Of a stretch of DNA of 64,000 bases, positions 38,908 to 46,858 are shown piece by piece. How positions within the stretch are numbered: the stretch's first letter is position 1; every line of letters starts with the position of its first letter. The notes beneath the pieces are model-generated. The model was given only the letters and a program-made list of their open reading frames with translations. It searched no databases and was not told the DNA's origin. Position numbers and translations under genes: made by a program. Source of the stretch: Acinetobacter shaoyimingii (lineage in GTDB: Bacteria; Pseudomonadota; Gammaproteobacteria; Pseudomonadales; Moraxellaceae); the NCBI RefSeq assembly GCF_011578045.1, contig NZ_CP049801.1:1984001-2048000 (forward strand), given 5' to 3'.

Positions 38908-40419
38908 ATGCGCTACGCAGACCCAAATACTGATGGCTCAAAAGTACAATTTAAATCACAATACGAAAACTTTATTGGTGGCAAATGGGTAGCACCCGTC
39001 AAAGGTCAATATTTTGACAATGTCTCTCCTGTCAATGGTCACCCTTTTACTAAAATACCGCGTTCGAGTGTTGAAGATATCGAATTAGCATTAGATGCTG
39101 CACATGCAGCGAAAGACAAATGGGGCAAAACCTCTGCAACCGATCGTTCAAATCTACTTTTAAAAATAGCAGATCGTTTAGAAGCAAACTTAGAATTACT
39201 TGCTGTTGCTGAAACATGGGATAACGGTAAGCCTATTCGTGAAACGCTTGCAGCAGATATTCCACTGTGTATCGATCATTTCCGTTATTTTGCAGGTTGT
39301 ATCCGTGCCCAAGAAGGCGGAATCTCTGAAATTGATGAAGATACCATTGCCTACCATTTCCACGAGCCTTTAGGCGTAGTCGGTCAAATCATTCCTTGGA
39401 ACTTCCCTATTTTAATGGCGGCTTGGAAACTTGCACCAGCTTTGGCTGCAGGCAACTGTATTGTTTTAAAACCAGCTGAACAAACACCAGTCAGCATTTT
39501 AGTTTTAGCTGAATTGATTCAAGATTTACTACCACCAGGTGTACTCAATATTGTCAATGGCTACGGCGTTGAAGTCGGTCGCCCATTAGCAACCAATCCA
39601 CGTATCGCAAAAATTGCATTTACAGGCTCAACTGCTGTCGGACAGCTGATTATGCAATATGCGACTGAAAACATTATTCCAGTCACTTTAGAGCTTGGTG
39701 GTAAATCTCCAAATATCTTCTTTGAAGATATTATGGATAAAGACGATGAATTCTTGGATAAAACCCTTGAAGGCTTTGCTATGTTCGCTTTAAACCAAGG
39801 TGAAATTTGTACTTGTCCTTCTCGCGCATTAGTACAAGAAAGTATTGCAGATAAATTCTTGGAAATGGCAGTTGAACGTGTAAAACGTATTAAGACGGGT
39901 CACCCATTAGACACTGATACCATGATTGGTGCTCAAGCTTCACAAGAGCAACAAGACAAAATCTTGGGATGTATTGCCACTGGCCGTGAAGAAGGTGCGC
40001 AAGTGTTAACTGGTGGTGGAGAACGTCACGAAGTCGGCGAAGGTTTCTATATTGAACCGACCATCTTTAAAGGCAACAACAGCATGAAAACTTTCCAAGA
40101 AGAAATTTTTGGACCGGTACTCGCAGTGACCACTTTTAAAGATTTTGATGATGCAATCAAAATTGCCAATGATACGATTTACGGTCTAGGTGCAGGTGTT
40201 TGGTCACGTTCAGCACATACGTCTTATCGTGCAGGTCGTGCAGTTCAAGCAGGTCGTGTTTGGACCAATTGTTACCATATCTACCCTGCACATGCTGCGT
40301 TTGGTGGTTATAAAAAATCAGGAATTGGACGTGAAAACCACAAGATGATGCTCGATCATTATCAACAAACCAAAAACTTGTTGGTGAGTTACTCAACCAA
40401 AGCCATGGGCTTCTTCTAA
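38908..40419 (+). CDS. exaC: Acetaldehyde dehydrogenase (ExaC/AldB type)
   Basis: This 503-residue NAD-dependent aldehyde dehydrogenase has the ALDH glutamate motif LELGGKSPN, the Cys nucleophile in [12 protein letters not shown] and the [21 protein letters not shown] region. FNQGE-x-CTCPSR is typical of the AldB/ExaC group that oxidises acetaldehyde. In Pseudomonas aeruginosa the equivalent gene precedes the ethanolamine permease and ammonia-lyase genes, as here. It would remove the acetaldehyde made by EutBC. AGGGATAAGATT is the ribosome-binding site. A 206-bp gap with a stem-loop separates it from the permease. Confidence 0.9.
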   Translation: MRYADPNTDGSKVQFKSQYENFIGGKWVAPVKGQYFDNVSPVNGHPFTKIPRSSVEDIELALDAAHAAKDKWGKTSATDRSNLLLKIADRLEANLELLAVAETWDNGKPIRETLAADIPLCIDHFRYFAGCIRAQEGGISEIDEDTIAYHFHEPLGVVGQIIPWNFPILMAAWKLAPALAAGNCIVLKPAEQTPVSILVLAELIQDLLPPGVLNIVNGYGVEVGRPLATNPRIAKIAFTGSTAVGQLIMQYATENIIPVTLELGGKSPNIFFEDIMDKDDEFLDKTLEGFAMFALNQGEICTCPSRALVQESIADKFLEMAVERVKRIKTGHPLDTDTMIGAQASQEQQDKILGCIATGREEGAQVLTGGGERHEVGEGFYIEPTIFKGNNSMKTFQEEIFGPVLAVTTFKDFDDAIKIANDTIYGLGAGVWSRSAHTSYRAGRAVQAGRVWTNCYHIYPAHAAFGGYKKSGIGRENHKMMLDHYQQTKNLLVSYSTKAMGFF

Positions 40420-40432
40420 TTTAGAAATGAAG

Positions 40433-40463
40433 GAATTACGGTGGCAAGGCGTTGCCGTAATTC
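40433..40463 (+). other. Stem-loop between exaC and eat
   Basis: GAATTACGG and CAA on the left pair with TTGCCGTAATTC on the right, with a 3-nt bulge. It lacks a T-run, so it is likely an RNA-stabilising or partial-termination hairpin. Confidence 0.55.
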
Positions 40464-40625
40464 TCCTTATCTATTGAAAAATCGTAGTGATTACGTTCTA
40501 AGCCAGATAAATCCGTTTAATGATAAAAATATATGCATTCATACCGTGACAAAAAAACGTCATAGGATGTGGTATTGAAATTGCATTGATTGATGGATCA
40601 AACATAACAATATTAGGAGTTTATC

Positions 40626-42062
40626 ATGTCTGATATCGACGCTGGACATTCAGCACCTCTCCCTCCCTCTGAAACACAACAAGAATACTTTGAAAAACGT
40701 CAACTCAAACAAGGCGCTGTCGGCTGGTTACTCCTAGTCGGTTTAGGTGTTGCCTATGTCATTTCTGGTGACTTTGCAGGATGGAATTTTGGTCTTGCGC
40801 AAGGTGGCTGGGGTGGTATGTTTATTGCCACGGTCGTGGTTGCCATCATGTATCTGTGCATGTGTTTATCCATGTCAGAAATGTCGACCATGCTCCCGAC
40901 CGCTGGTGGTGGATATAGTTTTGCCCGTACAGCATTTGGCCCTTTTGGTGGGTACCTGACAGGAACAGCCATTCTCATTGAATATGCCATCGCACCTGCA
41001 GCCATTGCTTGTTTTATTGGTGCATATTGTGAATCACTTTTTGGCGTGGGTGGTTGGATCATTTATCTGATCTGTTATTTAGTCTTCATGGGCATTCATT
41101 TAAAAGGTGCTGGTGAAGCCTTAAAAATCATGTTTGTGATTACCGCTATAGCTGCAGTTGCTTTGTTTGTTTTTATCATTTCGATGATTCCGCATTTTAA
41201 TAGTGCAAATCTATTTAACATTGCTGTAAGTGATAAAGCTGGCGCGAGCACCTTCTTGCCATTTGGCTATATGGGTATTTGGGCTGCTGTACCCTATGCC
41301 ATTTGGTTCTTCCTTGCTGTTGAAGGTGTACCACTGGCAGCAGAAGAAGCCAAAAATCCTACTAAATCGCTCCCACGTGGTTTAATCGGTTCAATGTTAA
41401 TTCTTGCTTCATTTGCCCTGTTAATTTTGTTCTTAGGCGCAGGTGCTGCAGGTGCAGATTTACTCAAAGATTCAGGCGCACCATTGGTCGATGCTTTGGT
41501 TGCGGTATATGGACAAAATACATGGCTTGCAAGCTTTGTGAACTTTGTAGGTCTGGCGGGTCTCATCGCAAGTTTCTTCTCGATTATTTATGCTTACTCT
41601 AGACAAATTTTTGCTTTGTCTCGTGCAGGTTATTTACCGACATCGTTATCGCTCACCAATAAAAATAAAGCGCCTTACTTAGCGATCATTATCCCAGGCA
41701 TTATCGGTTTCTTGCTGTCGCTCACTGGTGAAGGTGATCTACTGATTTTAATGGCTGTTTTTGGTGCAACGATTTCTTATGTATTGATGATGCTCTCTCA
41801 CATCAAACTTCGTATGAGCCGTCCAGATATGCATCGTCCATATAAAACACCAGGTGGCATTGTAACTTCTAGCATTGCATTGGTTTTAGCAGCAATCGCT
41901 GTAGTGGCGGGTTTCTTGGTCGATCCTAAAGTCTGGTTTATGGCAGCTGGGATTTATGTTGCATTTATCGCCTACTTTGTCTTCTACAGTCGTCATAAAC
42001 TGGTGAAAGGTACACCTGAAGAAGAATTTGAAAATATTCGCAAAGCCGAACAAGAGCTTTAA
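40626..42062 (+). CDS. eat: Ethanolamine permease
   Basis: This 478-residue APC-superfamily inner-membrane permease with twelve predicted membrane segments carries GVAYVISGDFAGWNFGLAQGGWGGM near TM1, the GxG-rich helix break seen in amino-acid permeases. The genomic neighbours exaC and eutBC identify the substrate as ethanolamine. A polar acidic N-terminus (MSDIDAGHSAPLPPSE) precedes TM1. It ends 12 bp before eutB, so it is in the same transcript. TAGGAG precedes the start. Confidence 0.92.
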   Translation: MSDIDAGHSAPLPPSETQQEYFEKRQLKQGAVGWLLLVGLGVAYVISGDFAGWNFGLAQGGWGGMFIATVVVAIMYLCMCLSMSEMSTMLPTAGGGYSFARTAFGPFGGYLTGTAILIEYAIAPAAIACFIGAYCESLFGVGGWIIYLICYLVFMGIHLKGAGEALKIMFVITAIAAVALFVFIISMIPHFNSANLFNIAVSDKAGASTFLPFGYMGIWAAVPYAIWFFLAVEGVPLAAEEAKNPTKSLPRGLIGSMLILASFALLILFLGAGAAGADLLKDSGAPLVDALVAVYGQNTWLASFVNFVGLAGLIASFFSIIYAYSRQIFALSRAGYLPTSLSLTNKNKAPYLAIIIPGIIGFLLSLTGEGDLLILMAVFGATISYVLMMLSHIKLRMSRPDMHRPYKTPGGIVTSSIALVLAAIAVVAGFLVDPKVWFMAAGIYVAFIAYFVFYSRHKLVKGTPEEEFENIRKAEQEL

Positions 42063-42074
42063 AAGGATTGAGCT

Positions 42075-43457
42075 ATGTCTTACAAAACATTAATTGCCCA
42101 TCAGAATTATGTCTTTGCTGATTTAAAAACCCTGATGGCCAAAGCAACACCACTACGTTCGGGGGACGAACTGGCGGGGGTTGCTGCAAGCAATGCAACC
42201 GAACGAGTGGCTGCACAAATGGCGCTTGCCGATGTACCACTCAAGAATTTCCTCAATGAAGTTTTGGTCGATTACGAATCTGATGAAATTACTCGCCTGA
42301 TCATTGATGAACATCGTGCCGATTTATTTGCCCCGATTACTCATTTTACCGTGGGTGATTTCCGTAATTGGCTGTTAAGTGAAGATGCCACCACAGAAAA
42401 ATTACAACAACTGGCGATGGGACTTACACCTGAAATGGTCGCTGCGGTCAGTAAAATCATGCGTAATCAGGACCTGATTTATGTGGCGAGTAAATGCGAA
42501 GTCGTGACTCAGTTTCGTAATACCATTGGCTTAAAAGGTCATTTATCAACTCGACTACAGCCAAACCATCCAACTGATGACTTACTCGGGATTTCTGCCA
42601 GTATTTTAGATGGTCTCATGTACGGCAATGGTGATGCTGTGATTGGCATTAACCCTGCGACGGATAATCTGCATAACCTGTCTGAACTACTCAAATTGAT
42701 GGATCATATTATTCATCAGCATCAAATTCCGACTCAGTCTTGCGTGCTGACCCATATCAGTTCAGGCATTCAACTGGCTGAAAAAAACGTTCCGATTGAT
42801 TTAATGTTTCAATCCATTGCTGGGACGCAATTGGCCAATGAAGGTTTTGGCATTAGCCTAGATCTCTTACAGGAAGGTTATGAAGCTACACTGGCTTTAA
42901 AACGCGGAACTGTGGGACAGAACGTGATGTATTTCGAAACAGGTCAAGGCAGTGCCTTATCGAGCAATGCCCATCACGGGGTCGATCAGCAAACCATTGA
43001 AGCACGTGCTTATGCCGTCGCTCGTAAATATAAACCATTATTGGTCAATACCGTGGTTGGCTTTATTGGACCTGAGTATTTATATGACGGCAAACAGATT
43101 ATCCGTGCAGGTTTAGAGGATCATTTCTGTGGAAAATTACTCGGCTTACCCATGGGCTGTGATATTTGCTATACCAACCATGCCGACGCTGACCAAAATG
43201 ATATGGATGTCTTACTCACCTTGTTTGGTGCTGCGGGACTGAACTTTATTATGGGCATTCCGGGTTCAGATGATGTAATGCTGAATTATCAGACCACCTC
43301 TTTTCATGATGCGTTGTATTTAAGACAGTTAATGGGACTTAAACCTGCACCTGAATTTGATGCATGGCTTTCTGAGCAAGGCATTTTCAAACAGCAACAA
43401 GGTCAAATTCAATGGGCGGACAGCATGCCAAGTCAATTCTCAAAGTTATTGGCATAA
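42075..43457 (+). CDS. eutB: Ethanolamine ammonia-lyase large subunit
   Basis: EutB with EutC forms the adenosylcobalamin-dependent lyase that converts ethanolamine to acetaldehyde and ammonia. The 460 residues are close to the E. coli length (453), and the family segments SKCEVVTQFRNTIGLKGHLSTRLQPNHPTDD, DAVIGINPATDN, YFETGQGSALSSNAHHGVDQQT and FCGKLLGLPMGCDICYTNHADADQNDMD are present. The frame is intact. No cobalamin-biosynthesis or microcompartment genes lie nearby. Confidence 0.95.
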   Translation: MSYKTLIAHQNYVFADLKTLMAKATPLRSGDELAGVAASNATERVAAQMALADVPLKNFLNEVLVDYESDEITRLIIDEHRADLFAPITHFTVGDFRNWLLSEDATTEKLQQLAMGLTPEMVAAVSKIMRNQDLIYVASKCEVVTQFRNTIGLKGHLSTRLQPNHPTDDLLGISASILDGLMYGNGDAVIGINPATDNLHNLSELLKLMDHIIHQHQIPTQSCVLTHISSGIQLAEKNVPIDLMFQSIAGTQLANEGFGISLDLLQEGYEATLALKRGTVGQNVMYFETGQGSALSSNAHHGVDQQTIEARAYAVARKYKPLLVNTVVGFIGPEYLYDGKQIIRAGLEDHFCGKLLGLPMGCDICYTNHADADQNDMDVLLTLFGAAGLNFIMGIPGSDDVMLNYQTTSFHDALYLRQLMGLKPAPEFDAWLSEQGIFKQQQGQIQWADSMPSQFSKLLA

Positions 43458-43467
43458 GGGGATCAGT

Positions 43468-44283
43468 ATGACTTTATTACCAAGTGAACAGTATCAACCT
43501 GATCATCATGCTGATCCGTGGGAAAAACTCAAACAATTTACCGATGCTCGAATTGCACTTGGTCGTGCAGGTTGCAGTATTCCCACCCAAGCGATGCTTG
43601 AATTTCAATTGGCACATGCCCAAGCACGTGACGCAGTTTATCAAGCTTTAGATGTTGCACAATTACAACAGGCTTTTAGTGCGATGAGCTTAACTTCATT
43701 ACATGTACAAAGCCAAGCGATAGATAAAGAAACCTATTTAAAACGCCCAGATTTAGGACGTATATTGGATGATGATTCCAAACAAATTTTAAAAGATGAT
43801 CGTCAAAATAATACAGGTGAATACGATGTCTGTATCGTGGTGGGCGATGGCTTATCTGCCCTTGCCATCGAGGAAAATGCTGTTGCCTTTGTTCAAAATT
43901 TAAAAGAACAGATTGATCTTGAAGGTTGGACACTTGCACCCATTGTCATTGCAACAGGTAGTCGTGTTGCTTTAGGCGATCAGGTTGCTGAAATCTTGAA
44001 TGCTAAAATGTTGGTGATGCTGATTGGTGAACGTCCAGGACTCAGCTCGCCTGACAGTATGGGCATTTATTATACGTGGGATGCAAAAACAGGTTATCTG
44101 GACTCTAAACGCAATTGTATTTCCAATGTTCGACCTGCAGGACTGCCCATTGCTATCGCGACACAGCGATTAATGAATTTGATGCGAAATTCAAAAAAAC
44201 TAGGACTCTCTGGTGTGAACTTAAAAGATGAGCATCAGATTCAGAACATCGAAAGTGATACACCATCAAGATTGTTGTTCTAA
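43468..44283 (+). CDS. eutC: Ethanolamine ammonia-lyase light subunit
   Basis: EutC binds the cofactor with EutB. From the ATG at 43468, 10 nt after the eutB stop and preceded by AAGGGGATCAGT, the product is 271 residues. An upstream in-frame ATG would overlap eutB by over 100 bp and is unlikely. Key segments are FTDARIALGRAGCSIPTQAMLEFQLAHAQARDAV, DVCIVVGDGLSALAIEENA and LIGERPGLSSPDSMGIYYTWD, which line the cobalamin site. E. coli EutC is a little longer (295), the difference being at the N-terminus. It is the last gene of the cluster; an inverted repeat follows. Confidence 0.95.
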   Translation: MTLLPSEQYQPDHHADPWEKLKQFTDARIALGRAGCSIPTQAMLEFQLAHAQARDAVYQALDVAQLQQAFSAMSLTSLHVQSQAIDKETYLKRPDLGRILDDDSKQILKDDRQNNTGEYDVCIVVGDGLSALAIEENAVAFVQNLKEQIDLEGWTLAPIVIATGSRVALGDQVAEILNAKMLVMLIGERPGLSSPDSMGIYYTWDAKTGYLDSKRNCISNVRPAGLPIAIATQRLMNLMRNSKKLGLSGVNLKDEHQIQNIESDTPSRLLF

Positions 44284-44329
44284 TGCAGATGGGTAAATCC
44301 ATTTTAGTGTTTTGAAATATTATTTTTTG

Positions 44330-44396
44330 AAATAATGCAAAGGGATCACGTTATTTAATTTCATTGATCATGGATACGCGTCCTTTTGCATTATTT
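44330..44396. other. 16-bp inverted repeat after eutC
   Basis: AAATAATGCAAAGGGA (44330-44345) and TCCTTTTGCATTATTT (44381-44396) pair over 16 positions, one of them G-U in RNA, around a 35-nt loop. It could end or protect the eut transcript, but no T-tract follows. Confidence 0.65.
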
Positions 44397-44762
44397 GAAG
44401 ATATATCAATACAGCCATACTCGCATATTTAGACTTTTTAACGCTAAAAACTAAATTAAGATTGATTAAAATCAAAGATATTTAATATTTACTTATATTT
44501 TTTAAGTGAAATATAAACTAATAATCAAATTAAAAACCAACATCCCATCAAAAAAAGCAATCTTCTTTAGATTAAAAAAATCATATTTCTAATATTTATA
44601 GTCTATTGATTAAATAGATTATTTCTAAATCATATTTATTCATAATATTATTCAATACATAGAAATATTTTAAAAATAACAGCTTATTAAGTACTTTACT
44701 TTCCATGTTATTGAATTGTAAAAAAGCTATAAAAAAAGCATAACCATGTTATTAATAAAAGC
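44397..44762. other. Very AT-rich region upstream of the twin peptide genes
   Basis: About 365 bp of strongly AT-biased DNA with no gene. AT content is visibly higher than in neighbouring genes. It must hold the promoter for the peptide operon, possibly with silencing by a nucleoid protein. I could not define a -35/-10 pair. Confidence 0.5.
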
Positions 44763-44789
44763 GGTTAAATAATCCTCTTTTATTTAGCC
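44763..44789 (+). promoter_or_regulatory. Hairpin just before the first peptide gene
   Basis: GGTTAAATAA and TTATTTAGCC pair over 10 positions (one G-U) around a 7-nt loop, ending 24 nt before the first peptide ATG. The loop contains TCCTC, partly complementary to the following AAGGAG, so translational control is imaginable but unproven. Confidence 0.5.
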
Positions 44790-44812
44790 ATTCATAATAA
44801 AGGAGTTTAATT

Positions 44813-44863
44813 ATGAAAAATCGTAAAAAGAATGCAGAGTATCTAGGTACTCTATTGGGATAA
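44813..44863 (+). CDS. 16-residue peptide gene, copy 1 (candidate precursor peptide)
   Basis: ATG to TAA encodes MKNRKKNAEYLGTLLG. AAGGAG lies 8 nt before the ATG. The next small gene, 50 bp on, encodes the identical peptide with different codons at nine positions (all synonymous), which argues that the amino-acid sequence is kept by selection. The peptide is basic at the N-terminus and ends with a hydrophobic EYLGTLLG segment, with no Cys. It may be a precursor modified by the downstream metalloenzyme and exported, a signalling peptide, or a regulatory leader. Too short for homology to decide. Confidence 0.75.
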   Translation: MKNRKKNAEYLGTLLG

Positions 44864-44913
44864 TATAAACATTTAAGTTTATATATAACACCTTAAAATC
44901 AGGAGCAATGATC

Positions 44914-44964
44914 ATGAAGAATCGTAAAAAAAATGCTGAATATTTAGGCACCCTACTCGGCTAA
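44914..44964 (+). CDS. 16-residue peptide gene, copy 2 (identical peptide)
   Basis: A second ATG-TAA frame encodes exactly MKNRKKNAEYLGTLLG. AGGAG lies 8 nt before the ATG at 44914; an in-frame ATG at 44908 is only 2 nt from AGGAG and less likely. Codons 2, 6, 8, 9, 11, 12, 13, 15 and 16 differ from copy 1 while every residue is the same. Two copies followed by a stem-loop and then an enzyme gene resemble RiPP operons, where a highly expressed precursor gene precedes a terminator with partial read-through. Leader-peptide attenuation is the alternative. Confidence 0.8.
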   Translation: MKNRKKNAEYLGTLLG

Positions 44965-44986
44965 TCCATTATCCCTCCAAACTTAC

Positions 44987-45016
44987 CATTAGCACATCAA
45001 TACTGATGTGCTAATG
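44987..45016 (+). terminator. Stem-loop between peptide genes and the metalloenzyme gene
   Basis: CATTAGCACATCA and TGATGTGCTAATG form a perfect 13-bp stem with loop ATAC, followed by CTTATTTTACTTT. It should end most transcripts after the peptides and let a fraction read through into the enzyme and exporter genes. Confidence 0.85.
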
Positions 45017-45075
45017 CTTATTTTACTTTGTGACATTTTAATTTTTGCGGTAATGTTAATTTTAAGGTGAAAGAT

Positions 45076-46158
45076 ATGGACGTTTTAAATATTAGACCCA
45101 ATTTTATTAAGACCTTTACCCAACCTGAGCAAGATTATTTTTGTGTAATAACCAATGAATCTCTAAAAGATCAAATTAAAATTACAGATGACTCGAATTA
45201 TATTGAAAGTCAAATCATCCTCTATCGAAATGAGGATAAATTTGAACACATATTACAGCATAAAGTCCCTGAAAATGCGCATGTGTTGGTGATATCACCC
45301 GATGTATTCTTTCAATCTCCTGAACAGAAATATATTGGTGCTCACCGTAAACTAATCGCAATGGCATGTAATTCCACCCCAACCAATCATCATTCCATTC
45401 AGCATTTTCTCAAAATTATTGAAAATACAGATCCTGATGCACAACAACAATTTGCAGATCAGTTTTTTGAGATCGGTGAAAATTCTGAATATTTTGAGTT
45501 TATAGATCCTGTAAATAACACCCATGCAAAGTTTAATCATCTAGATGAGAGCTATTTATGGAGTGAGCAGGCAGGACATCTTGGTTATGGTGAACAACAA
45601 CTGGCTCCAGCTGGAGAAATCAGTGTTTTACCCCTAAGGATTCAAGAGTTTGATGAAAATCTACGGCTAGATTTTAATGGCACCATCGCTTTTCAAGGCT
45701 CAGCTATTCTACATAATGGCACACCCAGTTTTTTAAGAGCTGATCAGAAAAGATTGCATGATGCATTAAGTGAAATACAGCATCATCCGCTCATTGCCCG
45801 AGTTGAACATGGCACTATTGTAGAATTAACAGATCCTTCAGGAAAATGCCCCAATGCTTTTCGTACATTGAAGAGCATGTTTGAAGTTGATTCGCGTTAT
45901 CGGATTCTTTGGGAAATCGGTTTTGGTGTGAATACTTTTAACGAAATTTTAGCAGGTAATCACGCCATGAATGAGACCTATGGAGCAACACATGGTGCCA
46001 TTCACTTTGGCTTAGGTTTAACCCCTTATACCCAATATCATCTTGATATTATTTGCCCAAATACAATCGTGAAAAACAACCAAGGTGAATATCTTATTGG
46101 TAAAAACACCAGCAAAATGCAAAGAAACAAAACTATTGGTTGCCCTTGTATCGAGTAA
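45076..46158 (+). CDS. M29/NicX-fold metalloenzyme linked to the twin peptides
   Basis: This 360-residue protein (ATG at 45076, AAGG 8 nt before; a GTG at 45067 is less likely) has no signal peptide. Its C-terminal half has the layout of M29 metallo-aminopeptidases and the related ring-opening dioxygenase NicX: PAGE with Glu181, GNHAMNETYGATHGAIHFGLG with Glu300 and His310, and YHLDIICP with His322 and Asp324, matching metal-ligand positions in that fold. The tail ends IGCPCIE. Overall similarity is remote, so the reaction is unknown: peptide trimming, aminopeptidase action or oxidation of a Tyr are all possible. It is 60 bp after the stem-loop and precedes azlCD. Confidence 0.65.
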   Translation: MDVLNIRPNFIKTFTQPEQDYFCVITNESLKDQIKITDDSNYIESQIILYRNEDKFEHILQHKVPENAHVLVISPDVFFQSPEQKYIGAHRKLIAMACNSTPTNHHSIQHFLKIIENTDPDAQQQFADQFFEIGENSEYFEFIDPVNNTHAKFNHLDESYLWSEQAGHLGYGEQQLAPAGEISVLPLRIQEFDENLRLDFNGTIAFQGSAILHNGTPSFLRADQKRLHDALSEIQHHPLIARVEHGTIVELTDPSGKCPNAFRTLKSMFEVDSRYRILWEIGFGVNTFNEILAGNHAMNETYGATHGAIHFGLGLTPYTQYHLDIICPNTIVKNNQGEYLIGKNTSKMQRNKTIGCPCIE

Positions 46159-46186
46159 CGAGTAACTGGCTTTGAGTAACGATTAC

Positions 46187-46858
46187 ATGCATACAAGTTA
46201 TGAACATCATATTTTTCAACGCACCTTCCCTGTATGTTTAGCATTAATACCAATAGGATTTCTCTTCGGCATTCTTGCTGGACAGCAGGGCTTAAATCTA
46301 ATATCCGTTTTGTTGCTCAGTATCTTTGGATTTACTGGCAGTGGACAATTTATTTTTTTAGGCTTTTATCAGGATCATTTCCTGAAAATCGGTTACTTCA
46401 CTGCTTTTCTAATTATTTTGAGTATGAACATCCGCTATATTCCAATGACTTTAACGACTATTCCCGCAAAAGCTTACCCTAAAAGTCTTATGCTCTACTC
46501 TCATCTTTTATCGGATGAATCTTTTGCAGTAGAAAAAATCACAGATGATTACGCCACTCATTTTAAAATTCGGATTTATGTTTTTCTAACATGGGTTTTA
46601 TCGACTATAGCTGGCCAAATGTTATCAGCATTCATCCCCAAAGAGATTATCGGTTTACTCAACATTTCATTTCCCATTGCAGCGACTTTGTTTACTTTAA
46701 GTCTGCTGAATATCCAATCGAAATATATCAATCGAAAATCAATAAAATTACTTATTCTTTTTTTACTCAACTTATTACTTTTTATGATTATTGGTGCAAA
46801 TTTATTTTGGCTTCCCGCCATTATTGTTAATTATTTCTTTTTAAAGAGTTTCAAATGA
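46187..46858 (+). CDS. azlC: AzlC-family exporter, large subunit
   Basis: AzlC with AzlD exports branched-chain amino acids or analogues. From the ATG at 46187 (the frame is open to a TTG at 46172) it is 223 residues with several hydrophobic segments. PVCLALIPIGFLFGILAGQQGL and LSIFGFTGSGQFIFLGF match the conserved AzlC N-terminal part. The stop overlaps the azlD start (ATGA). It follows the metalloenzyme gene by 28 bp across GAGTAAC direct repeats, so it belongs to the peptide operon and may export its product. Confidence 0.88.
   Translation: MHTSYEHHIFQRTFPVCLALIPIGFLFGILAGQQGLNLISVLLLSIFGFTGSGQFIFLGFYQDHFLKIGYFTAFLIILSMNIRYIPMTLTTIPAKAYPKSLMLYSHLLSDESFAVEKITDDYATHFKIRIYVFLTWVLSTIAGQMLSAFIPKEIIGLLNISFPIAATLFTLSLLNIQSKYINRKSIKLLILFLLNLLLFMIIGANLFWLPAIIVNYFFLKSFK

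Noticed and set aside
40441..40455. TGGCAAGGCGTTGC, resembling a sigma-54 promoter upstream of eat
   Set aside because: Spacing between GG and GC is one base short and the bases form part of a stem-loop; the regulator also lacks an AAA+ domain.
43357..43467. Upstream start for eutC overlapping eutB
   Set aside because: The overlap exceeds 100 bp, and the ATG at 43468 has a good ribosome-binding site and the right length.
44813..44964. pqqA-type precursor
   Set aside because: The peptide has Tyr but lacks the PqqA Glu-x-x-x-Tyr layout, and no pqqBCDE genes are present.
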